Of a stretch of 64,000 nucleotides of DNA, positions 48,013 to 57,166 are shown in pieces. The notes under the pieces are model-generated. The model searched no databases, was not told where the DNA came from, and saw only the letters and a program-made list of their open reading frames with translations. How positions within the stretch are numbered: the stretch's first letter is position 1; the number at the start of each line of letters is the position of its first letter. A program made the position numbers and the translations under genes. This DNA is from Skermanella aerolata KACC 11604 (lineage in GTDB: Bacteria; Pseudomonadota; Alphaproteobacteria; Azospirillales; Azospirillaceae): contig NZ_AVFK01000010.1 of assembly GCF_000936425.1 (NCBI RefSeq), positions 1 to 64,000 on the forward strand, written 5' to 3'.

Positions 48013-50166
48013 TTATCGCCCCAGCCTTATCGCCGGCGCGATGCCGGTCATGGGCTCGACGATCCCGATCACGGTCGCCCGGACATACCCCGCCGCCATC
48101 AGGGCGTCGATGCAGGCGTCAGCCGCGGCCTCCGGAACTCCGGCCAGCAATCCGCCCGCCGTCTGAGGGTCGTACAGAAGCTCCGGGGCTTCTCCGGCGA
48201 GGCCACCCGCTTCGGCATTGCCGGAATGCAGGGTGCTACGAAATCCGGTCTCCAGCATTTCCGATGCACCGTCCAAAGCAGGCACCGTGTCCGGGTCGAT
48301 CCGGACATCGACATCGGATGCCTGCGCCATCTCCGCCAGATGACCGATCAGGCCGAAGCCGGTGACATCGGTGCAGGCGGTGGCGCCGTGATCGCCGAGA
48401 CAGCGCGCGGCCTGTCCCGAAGACTGTTCCATCGACGCCAGCGCCGCCACGATCCAGCGCGCCTTAGCCTCGCCTCTCATCGCGGCGGCAAGGAGCACGC
48501 CCGTCCCCAGCGGTTTGGTCAGGATCAGCCGGTCGCCGGGCTTCAAGCCTCCCTTGCGCAGGATGCGGCCGGGTGCCACCGATCCGGTGATCGTGAATCC
48601 CAGGGCGTGCTCCGGCCCTTCGGCGCTGTGGCCGCCGACCAGCCGGGCTCCCGCCTGCTCCAGGACGTCCAGGCCGCCGCGCAGCATTTGGTATAGATCG
48701 TCCTCGACGATTTCGGCACCGGCGGGAGGAACGCAGGCGATGGCGAGCGCCGTTCGCGGCTCCGCCCCCATCGCGTGGATATCGCCCAGCGCGTGGTTGG
48801 CCGCGATGCGGCCGAACAGGTATGGATCGCTGGTGAAGGCACGGAAGAAATCGACGGTCTGCACCATCAGTCCGCCGTCGTCGGGAGGGCTCAGCACCGC
48901 CGCGTCGTCGCCGGCGTCCAGCCCTTCCGGAGCCAGCCTTTCCAGCACGCGGCGGAGCAGGCGCGACGGCACCTTGGCGCCGCAGCCGGCGCAACGCATG
49001 TCCATGGCGGCCGCCGCCCTGCCGGACGGCATGGCTGGCACGTTCTGGAACTTGTCCATGAACCGGCGGTCGATCCAGTCCTTCAGCCGCCAGACCCAGC
49101 GCCCCTCCGCCGAAAGCCGGCCGCGCGAGGCGACGGCATGCTTGTCGCCGGTCGTGATCAGCTTCAGGAACTTCGTCTGCGGCTCGAAGGGCTGCAAGGC
49201 TTCTCCCGCCAGCGCGCGGCGCAGGTTGGCGGTCAGCGGCGGTCCCTGCCGCACGGCGAACACGCCGGCCTTCTCGCGCGGGTAGGGCAGCACCGCGGCG
49301 ACGTCGCCGACCGCGAATATCCGGGGGTCGTTGACCGAGCGCAGCGTCGCGTCGACCGCGACGAAGCCCTTGTCGTCCAGTCGGAGACCGGTTTCCCGCA
49401 GCCACGGCGCCGCCCCGGCCTGGACGGCCCACAGCGCCTCGTCGAAGCGGATGCGCCGTCCGCCGGTACAGAGCAGCGCTTCCGGCTCGACCTTGACGAC
49501 TTCGGCATCCTCGTGGACGGCGACGCCATGTTCCCGCACGACGCGCCGGAAGGCTGCACGTACCCGGTCGGTGTGCCCGGACAGCATTTGGCCACGGGTC
49601 GCCAGGGCTACGCGCGGCCGGAACCGGGCGGTCCTGAACCGGTGGTCGATCGATAGCGCCAGTTCGACCCCCGCGGCACCGCCGCCGACCACGACGAGAT
49701 CGAGCGGCCCGTCCGCCGCCGAAACCCGCTCCACCAAGGCGGCCCAGCGTCCGGCCAGCCTGTCCACCGGCTTGACCGGCGTCGCGTGCTCGGCCGCACC
49801 CGGTACGTCATGCGCCCTGGGCGTCGATCCGATGTCGAGCGACAGCAGGTCGTAGCGGATGGGAGGGCGGCCGCGCAGATGGACCGTCCGCGCCGTCCGG
49901 TCGATCCCGACCGCTTCCGCATGGATCAGCCGGGCGCCGGCGAAGCCGGCCAGTTTCATCACGTCGATGTGGCAGGCATCGTGATCGTAGTGCCCGGCGA
50001 TGAAGCCGGGCAGCATGCCGGAATAAGGCGTCTCGACATCCCGCGCCACCAGCGTCAGCCGCATGCCGGGGACCGGCTTCATGCCGAAGTTTTTCAGCAC
50101 CTGAACATGGGAATGGCCACCACCGACCAGTACCAGTTCCCTCGTCACCGGCTCCACCTGTCGCAA
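48013..50166 (-). CDS. selD: Selenide, water dikinase fused to an NDH-2-like flavoprotein domain
   Basis: The protein is 717 aa. Residues about 1-375 are a pyridine-nucleotide-disulfide oxidoreductase-like domain (LVGGGHSHVQVL at the N-terminus, VVVGGGAAGVELAL near 165, IFAVGDVAAVL near 295). Residues about 388-717 are SelD (CAGCGAKV with the catalytic Cys and Lys; GLDAGDDAAV; VGGHSAEGPE). The catalytic residue is Cys, not Sec. The product, selenophosphate, feeds SelA encoded 10 kb away. A TTG start with GGAG 7 nt upstream is assumed; in-frame GTG codons at 50157 and 50148 are alternatives. Confidence 0.95.
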   Translation of the reverse strand: MRQVEPVTRELVLVGGGHSHVQVLKNFGMKPVPGMRLTLVARDVETPYSGMLPGFIAGHYDHDACHIDVMKLAGFAGARLIHAEAVGIDRTARTVHLRGRPPIRYDLLSLDIGSTPRAHDVPGAAEHATPVKPVDRLAGRWAALVERVSAADGPLDLVVVGGGAAGVELALSIDHRFRTARFRPRVALATRGQMLSGHTDRVRAAFRRVVREHGVAVHEDAEVVKVEPEALLCTGGRRIRFDEALWAVQAGAAPWLRETGLRLDDKGFVAVDATLRSVNDPRIFAVGDVAAVLPYPREKAGVFAVRQGPPLTANLRRALAGEALQPFEPQTKFLKLITTGDKHAVASRGRLSAEGRWVWRLKDWIDRRFMDKFQNVPAMPSGRAAAAMDMRCAGCGAKVPSRLLRRVLERLAPEGLDAGDDAAVLSPPDDGGLMVQTVDFFRAFTSDPYLFGRIAANHALGDIHAMGAEPRTALAIACVPPAGAEIVEDDLYQMLRGGLDVLEQAGARLVGGHSAEGPEHALGFTITGSVAPGRILRKGGLKPGDRLILTKPLGTGVLLAAAMRGEAKARWIVAALASMEQSSGQAARCLGDHGATACTDVTGFGLIGHLAEMAQASDVDVRIDPDTVPALDGASEMLETGFRSTLHSGNAEAGGLAGEAPELLYDPQTAGGLLAGVPEAAADACIDALMAAGYVRATVIGIVEPMTGIAPAIRLGR

Positions 50167-50238
50167 TTCGTCACTCCGGCATCGGCAATCGGGGGGGCGT
50201 CCGACCAGCTCGGCAGTCCGGGCGACCCCCCGACAGGC

Positions 50239-51018
50239 TTAGCTAGCTGGACGGCCGCAGTATTCCAGGGTCGTGAAGCGCCCGGAGATCGTGTACGGCG
50301 CGCCGGGCTTCAGGATGAACTCGCTGACGCCCTTCGGCTTGTGCGGGTTCGCGGTATCGCTGGCCGGAGCCCAGTCGTAGGTGTATCCCAGCCGTGTCCA
50401 GGGCGCACCCGAAACGCTGTAGGACTTGGCGAAGTTGCCGGTGAACCACGCCCTGTAATCGTCGACGTCGCTCGCGGCATCCACTTCACAGCGGTTGTCG
50501 TCCACCTCGCGGTCGGGGCAGGGGCGCATCATGTCCTTGGGCGATACCCACATCTCGACGAAGCGGGCGTTCTTGCCGGTCGGCGGCAGTCCGATGAGCT
50601 GAAGCAGGCGGTTGGTGATCGCGGCGTTGTCGCGGGTGCCCAATGCGCGGCAGAAGTCGCGCACCTGCGGGACGGCCGTCACCCACATCATCGTGCCCCA
50701 GGTCGGCGGCGCCGATTTGTCGGCCGGCAGGTCCTCCGGCTGAGAATAGTAGCGCTGGAACGCATCTTCCGACATCCAGGACACCACCTTGACCCGTGCA
50801 TCCGGGCTGTCGTTTTCCCAGCGCAATGCCGGATTGTCGCGCCGGATCGGAACCAGACGATCGTCGATCTTGGCCGGAGTCGGCACCGCCGCGTCGGAGA
50901 TCGCCTCGATGAACCGCTTCTGGGGATCGGCCCCGTCGGGAGAAGCGGCCGACGCCGTGCCGGCGAAGACGAACAACCCAGCGGCCAGCACCGCGCGAAG
51001 AACTTTGCCCATACCCAT
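50239..51018 (-). CDS. Secreted hypothetical protein (259 aa)
   Basis: A Sec signal peptide (residues 1-25, ending ASA) precedes a soluble domain with four to five cysteines (in DFCRAL, RPCPDRE, NRCEVD and EYCGRP), probably disulfide-bonded. Motifs WGTMMWVTAVPQVRDFCRALG and EMWVSPKDMMRPC stand out, but I recognise no named family. It lies between selD and the siroheme gene without sharing an operon with either (73 nt before selD; about 140 nt after the cysG-like gene stop). Confidence 0.75.
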   Translation of the reverse strand: MGMGKVLRAVLAAGLFVFAGTASAASPDGADPQKRFIEAISDAAVPTPAKIDDRLVPIRRDNPALRWENDSPDARVKVVSWMSEDAFQRYYSQPEDLPADKSAPPTWGTMMWVTAVPQVRDFCRALGTRDNAAITNRLLQLIGLPPTGKNARFVEMWVSPKDMMRPCPDREVDDNRCEVDAASDVDDYRAWFTGNFAKSYSVSGAPWTRLGYTYDWAPASDTANPHKPKGVSEFILKPGAPYTISGRFTTLEYCGRPAS

Positions 51019-51156
51019 ATGCCTTGCCTGAATGGATATCGGCCGGCACGGGATCGGGCCGGCCCGGCGCCGTCCGCTCTACTCGACGGACGTGCCGGAC
51101 CCTTGCCTACAGCTTAGACGTATATAAAAGGTATAAGAACTACGCTAAAAGGCATA

Positions 51157-51717
51157 TCAGCGCAGCCAGCCGCGCTCCTCGATCATTTCGACGGTGCGGC
51201 GGACGACGGTTTCCATATCGGCGCCCTCGGCCCGCCATCCGTCGCGGGCCCGCGACAGCTCGTCCAGGTGGTCTTCCCAGTCCGGCTGGAACAGGTCTTC
51301 CAGGTAGCGGCGGAGCCGCTGGGCAAGGCCGGGGCTGCGGCCGCCGGTCGAGATCGACAGCAGCAGGTCGCCGCGCCGGACCTGCGACGGCGTGTGGAAG
51401 TCGCAGAGCGGCTTGACGTCCTCGACATTGACCAGCCGCCCCAGCGCCCGGCAGCGTGCCGCCATCCCGGCGGCGACGCCGGGCTCGATATCGACGATGT
51501 AGATCACCTGGAAAGCCGCCAGATCCTCGTCGGTCGGCAGGCGGCGGATCAGCCGCTCGCCCGCCAATGCCGCCAGCGCCGTATCGTCGCTTTCCGAAAA
51601 GACGGTCAGCCGCCGCGCCCCGGCCTGGATGAACTGCGTCAGCCGCTTCGTCGCCAGCGGGCCTGAGCCGACCAGCGCCACCGGAACGATCTCCAGGTCG
51701 AGGACGATGGGAAACAC
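51157..51717 (-). CDS. Siroheme synthase N-terminal-like precorrin-2 dehydrogenase
   Basis: The protein is 186 aa from GTG 51717, 1 nt after the cysI stop, giving the typical start FPIVLDLEIVPVALVGSGPLATKRL. The NAD-binding motif is GSGPLA. STGGRSPGLAQRLRRYLEDL resembles the STGGKSP stretch of CysG/Met8 enzymes. It lacks the methyltransferase half of CysG. The family oxidises precorrin-2 and inserts iron to make siroheme, the cofactor of the neighbouring sulfite reductase, which explains the tight pairing. Confidence 0.88.
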   Translation of the reverse strand: MFPIVLDLEIVPVALVGSGPLATKRLTQFIQAGARRLTVFSESDDTALAALAGERLIRRLPTDEDLAAFQVIYIVDIEPGVAAGMAARCRALGRLVNVEDVKPLCDFHTPSQVRRGDLLLSISTGGRSPGLAQRLRRYLEDLFQPDWEDHLDELSRARDGWRAEGADMETVVRRTVEMIEERGWLR

Positions 51718-51718
51718 G

Positions 51719-53494
51719 TCAGATAGCCTCCACCAGCTTGCGTTCCGCCTTGCCCGGGATAGCGGCTCCGGCATCTTTCGACACCAGCGCCGTCACCCGG
51801 TCCAGCCCGAGACGATACAGGAAATCGCCGAAGCCTTCCCCGCTATTCCGGGTCCTGGCGAACTCCGCGAAAAGCGGGGCCAGTGTCTCCGCGACGTCGT
51901 TCTCAGGAACACGGTCGAGCAGTCTCCAGTTCAACCGCGTCCCTTCGAAATCGCCGCCGACATAGAGCGCGAAATACCCCGGCATGCGGCCGACCAGTCC
52001 GATATCGCCGGCATAGGGCCGGGCGCAGCCATTCGGGCAGCCGGTTATGCGGATGCTCAGGCGTTCCTGCGCCAAGCCATAGCGTGCCATCACCTCGGCG
52101 ATGGCGTCGATCATGGGTGTGCGGATACGCTCCGCCTCCGTCAGCGCCAGACCGCAGGTCGGCAATGCCGGGCATGCCATCGACCAGCGATGGACCGGCA
52201 GCAGGTCCGATGCGAGCTTGACGCCGTGGCCGCGCAGGGCCGCTTCGATCGCTTCGCGGTCGCCGTCGGCGATATCCGCCAGGATCAGGTCCTGCGTCGG
52301 CATCAAGATCAGCGCCGGTTCGAACGATCTTACGACCTCGCGCAGGCCCGTGCGCAACGTCACCGGTCCGGCATCCTGGATGCGCCCGCTGGGAACCGGC
52401 AGGCCGAGATACCAGCGGCCGTCGCCCTGGGGATGCCAGCCCAGATGGTCGACCACCTTGAACGGAGGCATCGGACGCGGATCCTCCAGCGGATGGCCGA
52501 GTTCCCGCTCCATCTCGCCCTTGAACCAGTCGAGACCGCGCTCGTCGATGGTGTATTTTAGACGGGCATGGCGCCGGTTCGTCCGGTCGCCGTAGTCGCG
52601 CTGGACGGCCACGACGGCTTCCACCGCCGGGATCAGGTCATCCGGCTCGACGAAGGCGATGAAGCTCGCCAGCCTGGGGTATGTCGCCGGCTTGTTGTGC
52701 GTCATGCCGAGACCGCCACCGACCGCGAAGTTGTAGCCGGTCAGCCGGTCGCCGTCGAACAGCGCCACGATGCCGAGGTCGTTGGTCAGCACGTCGACCG
52801 AATTGTCGTCCGGCGTGGCCAAGCCGATCTTGAACTTGCGGGGCAGATACGTGGAGCCGTAGAGCGGCTCGGACTCGGGCTCACCGTCATCGAGCCTCTC
52901 CCCGTCCAGCCAGATTTCGTGATATGCCTGGGTATGCGGCAGCAGGCGGTCCGATATGCGTTTCGCGTCGGCCGCCAGCCGTTCGTTGACCGGGCCGCGC
53001 ACGGGGGCAGGCTGGGCCGTGACGTTGCGGACCACGTCGCCGCAGGCACCCAGCGTCGTGATCATGGTCCGGTTGATCTCGGCTATGGCGGCTTTCAGGT
53101 CGTCCTTGATGACTCCGTGGAACTGGATCGCCTGCCGGGTCGTGATGCGCAGCGTATTATTCGCGCGGCGGCCGGCAAGATCATCCAGATCAAGGTATTG
53201 ACGCGCAGTCAGACGTCCCGCCGGAATCCGGGCGCGGACCATGAATTCCCATTTCTTCTCCGCCTTCTGTTGCTTCAGCTCGGTCGCGGAGTCGCGATCG
53301 TATCCCTGATAAGTCCCATGGAATTTAAGAAGATTGTATTCATCTTCACTGAACTTTATGGAATTGCTGTTCAAGGTCTGCCGAATGCTGCCTCGAAGCA
53401 GCACGCTAGCCTGCTTGACGCCTTCGACTTGCGACGGTTTGGCGGGTTGTGCCGTCGGTTTGGCAGTTGGGGGAAGGCTGGAATTCTCTGACAT
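51719..53494 (-). CDS. cysI: Assimilatory sulfite (or nitrite) reductase hemoprotein
   Basis: The protein is 591 aa. The siroheme-[4Fe-4S] cysteines are present in ACPALPTCGLA and TGCPNGCARPYAGDIG (CX5C and CX3C). NTLRITTRQAIQFHGV is the conserved siroheme-binding stretch. The N-terminal 40 residues are Pro/Lys-rich. The partner flavoprotein CysJ is not in the window; a ferredoxin or other donor may be used. The gene is divergent from cysH and shares a regulatory region with it. The siroheme gene follows, so the reaction (sulfite to sulfide) and its cofactor are made together. Confidence 0.93.
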   Translation of the reverse strand: MSENSSLPPTAKPTAQPAKPSQVEGVKQASVLLRGSIRQTLNSNSIKFSEDEYNLLKFHGTYQGYDRDSATELKQQKAEKKWEFMVRARIPAGRLTARQYLDLDDLAGRRANNTLRITTRQAIQFHGVIKDDLKAAIAEINRTMITTLGACGDVVRNVTAQPAPVRGPVNERLAADAKRISDRLLPHTQAYHEIWLDGERLDDGEPESEPLYGSTYLPRKFKIGLATPDDNSVDVLTNDLGIVALFDGDRLTGYNFAVGGGLGMTHNKPATYPRLASFIAFVEPDDLIPAVEAVVAVQRDYGDRTNRRHARLKYTIDERGLDWFKGEMERELGHPLEDPRPMPPFKVVDHLGWHPQGDGRWYLGLPVPSGRIQDAGPVTLRTGLREVVRSFEPALILMPTQDLILADIADGDREAIEAALRGHGVKLASDLLPVHRWSMACPALPTCGLALTEAERIRTPMIDAIAEVMARYGLAQERLSIRITGCPNGCARPYAGDIGLVGRMPGYFALYVGGDFEGTRLNWRLLDRVPENDVAETLAPLFAEFARTRNSGEGFGDFLYRLGLDRVTALVSKDAGAAIPGKAERKLVEAI

Positions 53495-53590
53495 GGCAAA
53501 GCCGCTTGTTCACTGGAATAGACAGGGGAGTAGACAGGTCGTTCTGCGGTTCGTGTTATAAAGTGAGCTCTTCCGCAGAATTCAACACAC

Positions 53591-53606
53591 TTTTCATGTG
53601 TGAAAA
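53591..53606. promoter_or_regulatory. Candidate operator in cysI-cysH divergent region
   Basis: The perfect dyad TTTTCA-TGTG-TGAAAA lies midway between the divergent cysI and cysH starts, within AT-rich sequence. A shared regulator of sulfur assimilation is a plausible binder. No CysB or CbL-type consensus was confirmed. Confidence 0.4.
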
Positions 53607-53679
53607 TCTGCATTGACTCAGTGTCGCATGTTAAACGCATTGCATAATCACGGGGGGATCGCTAGATTGCAATTGCGAG

Positions 53680-54453
53680 ATGAGAAGACTCGCAACTGTT
53701 TTTGGATCGAACCGAGCCATGATCGAACTGGCGGAAACTCAGAAAGCAACGGACTTTTCGGCCCTTCAGGCCCGCTATGACGGGCTTTCCGGCAGCGATC
53801 TCCTGCGTCCGATGATCGAGCTGGAGTTTCACAGGAAAATCGCGTTGGTTTCTTCGTTCGGGACCGAGGCAGCCGTCCTGCTGGCCCTCGCGGCGGAGAT
53901 CGATCCCGGCATTCCGGTCATCTTCCTGGACACCGGCAAGCTGTTCGGGGAAACGTTGCGCTATCGCGACACCCTGATCAAGAAGCTCGGGCTGACGGAT
54001 GTCCGCACGGTCGAACCCGATCCGGTCGAGTTGAAGGCCGCGGACCCGGAAGGCTTGCTGTGGCAATCCCGGCCCGACGCCTGTTGCCATGTCCGGAAGA
54101 CGATCCCGCTGGAGCGGGCGCTCAAGGGGTTCGACGCCTGGATCACGGGACGCAAGCGCTTCCAGGCTTCCACCCGCGCCGCCCTGTCCGGCGTCGAGTT
54201 GGATGTGGACGGCAAGGTCAAGGTCAACCCGCTGGCGTCCTGGCCTCGCGACCGGATCGAGGCGGAGTTCGAGAAGCGCGGGCTGCCGCGCCATCCTTTG
54301 GAGGCCGACGGCTTCCTGTCGATCGGGTGCATGCCCTGCACCGACCGGGTCGCCCCCGGACAGGATCCCCGGTCCGGCCGTTGGGCCGGGCTCAACAAGA
54401 CCGAGTGCGGCATCCACATGTCCGCCGCGTCACGCAACTCGTCACCTATTTGA
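53680..54453 (+). CDS. cysH: Phosphoadenylyl/adenylyl sulfate reductase
   Basis: The protein is 257 aa from ATG 53680; an in-frame ATG at 53719 is an alternative. The PP-loop-like SSFGTEAAV stretch, FLDTGKLFGET and ITGRKRFQASTRA are CysH signatures. The paired cysteines DACCHVRK and GCMPCTD indicate a [4Fe-4S] cluster, which marks APS-type reductases. The catalytic Cys is in KTECGIHM near the C-terminus. It reduces activated sulfate to sulfite with thioredoxin. It is followed by cysD and cysNC on the same strand. Confidence 0.94.
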   Translation: MRRLATVFGSNRAMIELAETQKATDFSALQARYDGLSGSDLLRPMIELEFHRKIALVSSFGTEAAVLLALAAEIDPGIPVIFLDTGKLFGETLRYRDTLIKKLGLTDVRTVEPDPVELKAADPEGLLWQSRPDACCHVRKTIPLERALKGFDAWITGRKRFQASTRAALSGVELDVDGKVKVNPLASWPRDRIEAEFEKRGLPRHPLEADGFLSIGCMPCTDRVAPGQDPRSGRWAGLNKTECGIHMSAASRNSSPI

Positions 54454-54471
54454 TACGGTGGAATTTCTGAA

Positions 54472-55266
54472 ATGACCGATCTCGACCAACTGGAAAGCCA
54501 GAGCGTCTATATCCTGCGCGAGGCGTTCAACAAGATCGACCGTCTCGCTCTCCTGTGGTCGATCGGCAAGGACAGCAACGTCCTCCTGTGGCTGGTGCGC
54601 AAGGCGTTCTTCGGCAAGGTGCCGTTCCCGGTCGTGCAACTCGACACCGGGATGGAACTGCCGGAGGTCTACGAGTTCCGCGACGTGACGGCGCGCGACT
54701 GGGACCTGGACCTGGTGATCGAGCAGTGCCCGCCGGAAAGCGAGATGGACCCGACCCTGCCGCCGGCCACCCGCGCCGCCGCCCGCAAGACCGAAGGCCT
54801 GAAGGCGCTCCTGAAGCGCGAGCAATACCAGGGCATCTTCGTCGGCATCCGCCGCGACGAGCAGGCTACCCGCGCCAAGGAGCGGGTGTTCAGCCCGCGC
54901 GCGCTGGACGGCGTGTGGGACTTCAAGGACCAGCCGGCCGAGTTCTGGGACCACTACAAGACCCGGTTCGCCGAAGGGACCCATGTGCGCATCCATCCCC
55001 TGCTGCACTGGACCGAACTGGACATCTGGCGCTATTCCAAGCGCGAGGGCATTCCGATCGTACCGCTGTACTTCGCTCGCGACGGCAAGCGGTACCGCTC
55101 GCTCGGCGAGAAGAACATCACATTTCCGGTGGATAGCAGCGCCGCCAATATCGACGAGATCATTTCCGAACTGGAGATAACCCGGACGCCCGAGCGGGCC
55201 GGCCGGTCCATGGACAACGAGACCGAAGACGCCTTCGAGCGTCTGCGCAGCTCCGGGTATATGTAA
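54472..55266 (+). CDS. cysD: Sulfate adenylyltransferase small subunit
   Basis: The protein is 264 aa. The PP-loop reads [12 protein letters not shown] near residues 24-35. [33 protein letters not shown] and [17 protein letters not shown] are CysD-specific stretches. With the CysN GTPase it makes APS from sulfate and ATP. The start is 19 nt after the cysH stop and the gene ends 2 nt before cysNC. Confidence 0.95.
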   Translation: MTDLDQLESQSVYILREAFNKIDRLALLWSIGKDSNVLLWLVRKAFFGKVPFPVVQLDTGMELPEVYEFRDVTARDWDLDLVIEQCPPESEMDPTLPPATRAAARKTEGLKALLKREQYQGIFVGIRRDEQATRAKERVFSPRALDGVWDFKDQPAEFWDHYKTRFAEGTHVRIHPLLHWTELDIWRYSKREGIPIVPLYFARDGKRYRSLGEKNITFPVDSSAANIDEIISELEITRTPERAGRSMDNETEDAFERLRSSGYM

Positions 55267-55267
55267 G

Positions 55268-57166
55268 ATGACCACTCCCGTATCCGAAATCCCCGCGTCG
55301 ATGCGCCGTCAGGCCCGCATCGTCATCGTCGGCCACGTCGATCACGGCAAATCCACCCTGATCGGCCGCCTGCTCAACGACACCCAGAGCCTGCCCGACG
55401 GCAAGGTCGAGGCGGTCCGCGAGATGAGCCGCCGGCGCGGCATGCCGTTCGAGTGGTCCTTCGTGATGGACGCGCTCCAGGCGGAGCGCGATCAGGGCAT
55501 CACCATCGACACGACGCAGATCCATTTCCGCACCAAACAGCGGCCCTATGTGATCATCGACGCGCCCGGCCACACCGAGTTCCTCAAGAACATGGTGACT
55601 GGCGCGTCCAGCGCCGACGCGGCCCTGCTGGTGATCGACGCCGGTGAAGGAGCGCTCGAGCAGTCGCGCCGCCACGCCTATCTGCTGCACCTTCTCGGCG
55701 TCAAGCAGGTCGCCGTGATCGTCAACAAGATGGACATGGTCGAGTTCTCGCAGGACCGCTTCGACGACGTCTCCGCCGAGATCCGCGCCTACCTGAACGA
55801 GATCGGCGTCGCCCCCGGCGTCATCGTCCCGATCTCCGCCCGCCACGGCGACAACGTGGTGACCCGCTCCGAAAACCTGCCCTGGTTCAAGGGTCCGACC
55901 CTGGTCGAGGCGCTGGACGCCTTCAAGCCGGTCGCATCCGAGGACGAGTTGCCGCTGCGCCTGCCGATCCAGGACGTCTACAAGCCGGACGAGCGCCGCA
56001 TCCTGGCTGGTCGGATCGAAACGGGGCGTCTCCGCGTCGGCGACACGCTGCACTTCTCGCCGATCAACCGGACCGCGAAGATCGTCAGCATCGAGGCGTG
56101 GAACCGCGAGACCGCAATCACCGCGACCGCCGGCCAATCGATCGGCATCACGCTCGACCAGCGCATCTTCGTCGAGCGCGGCCATGTCGCCAGCCTCGTC
56201 AGCCAGCGTCCGATCGAGTCGCACCGGCTGACCGTCCGCCTGTTCTGGCTGGCGTCCAACCCGCTGACCGCCGGCAAGACCTATACCCTGAAGCTCGCCA
56301 CGGCTGAGCATCGCGTCAGCGTCGAGAAGATCATCGAAGTCCTGAACATCGACGACCTGACCGCCGGCAGCGCCGACAAGGTCAGCCGCAACGAGATCGC
56401 CGACGTCGTGCTGCACAGCCGCAGCCTCGTGGCGGTCGATCTGGCGATCGACCTGCCGCGCACCGGTCGCGGCGTCCTGCTGGACGGCAACGACGTCGTC
56501 GGCGGCTTCGTCGTGACCCAGGCCGACGCGGTCGATGCCCGCAACCTCCAGCGGGTCGAGCATGCCGTCACCCCGACCGAACGGTCGCGCGCCAACGGCC
56601 ACCACGGCGCCGTACTTTGGCTGACCGGGCTGTCCGGGGCCGGCAAGTCGACCATCGCGATGGGGCTGGAGCGCACCCTGTTCGAGCGCGGCCGGCAGGT
56701 CTATGTCCTGGATGGCGACGGCGTCCGCCAGGGCCTCAACGGCGATCTCGGTTTCTCTCCCGAAGACCGGGCGGAGAATATCCGTCGGGTCGCCGAGACG
56801 GCCCGCCTGTTCGCCGAGGCCGGCATGATCGTGGTCACCGCCCTGATCTCGCCGACCCGCGAGGACCGTGCCCGCGCCCGCGAGATCGGCGGCGCGTTCT
56901 TCCGCGAAATTCATGTCGCGGCCGATCTGGAGACCTGCGAGTCGCGCGATCCCAAAGGCCTCTACCGCCGCGCCCGCGTCGGCGAGATCCCGGATTTCAC
57001 CGGCGTCTCCGCTCCCTACGAGGCTCCGGAAGCGGCCGAGTTGGTGATCGACACCGGTGCCCTCGCCATCGACGAAGCGGTCGCCGAACTGGTCGCTTTC
57101 GCCGAAGCCACCACCGCCCTGAAGCATCCGCGTGATGCGACGGACGGGCCGGGCGACGGTATCTAG
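55268..57166 (+). CDS. cysNC: Bifunctional sulfate adenylyltransferase large subunit / APS kinase
   Basis: The protein is 632 aa, the usual length for CysNC/NodQ fusions. The GTPase part has [15 protein letters not shown] (about residues 20-34), [11 protein letters not shown] and NKMDMVEF. The APS kinase part begins at about residue 440, with Walker [12 protein letters not shown] near 455 and [14 protein letters not shown]. CysN with CysD makes APS; the CysC part would phosphorylate it to PAPS. The last 4 nt overlap the 3' end of the convergent selB gene. Confidence 0.96.
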   Translation: MTTPVSEIPASMRRQARIVIVGHVDHGKSTLIGRLLNDTQSLPDGKVEAVREMSRRRGMPFEWSFVMDALQAERDQGITIDTTQIHFRTKQRPYVIIDAPGHTEFLKNMVTGASSADAALLVIDAGEGALEQSRRHAYLLHLLGVKQVAVIVNKMDMVEFSQDRFDDVSAEIRAYLNEIGVAPGVIVPISARHGDNVVTRSENLPWFKGPTLVEALDAFKPVASEDELPLRLPIQDVYKPDERRILAGRIETGRLRVGDTLHFSPINRTAKIVSIEAWNRETAITATAGQSIGITLDQRIFVERGHVASLVSQRPIESHRLTVRLFWLASNPLTAGKTYTLKLATAEHRVSVEKIIEVLNIDDLTAGSADKVSRNEIADVVLHSRSLVAVDLAIDLPRTGRGVLLDGNDVVGGFVVTQADAVDARNLQRVEHAVTPTERSRANGHHGAVLWLTGLSGAGKSTIAMGLERTLFERGRQVYVLDGDGVRQGLNGDLGFSPEDRAENIRRVAETARLFAEAGMIVVTALISPTREDRARAREIGGAFFREIHVAADLETCESRDPKGLYRRARVGEIPDFTGVSAPYEAPEAAELVIDTGALAIDEAVAELVAFAEATTALKHPRDATDGPGDGI

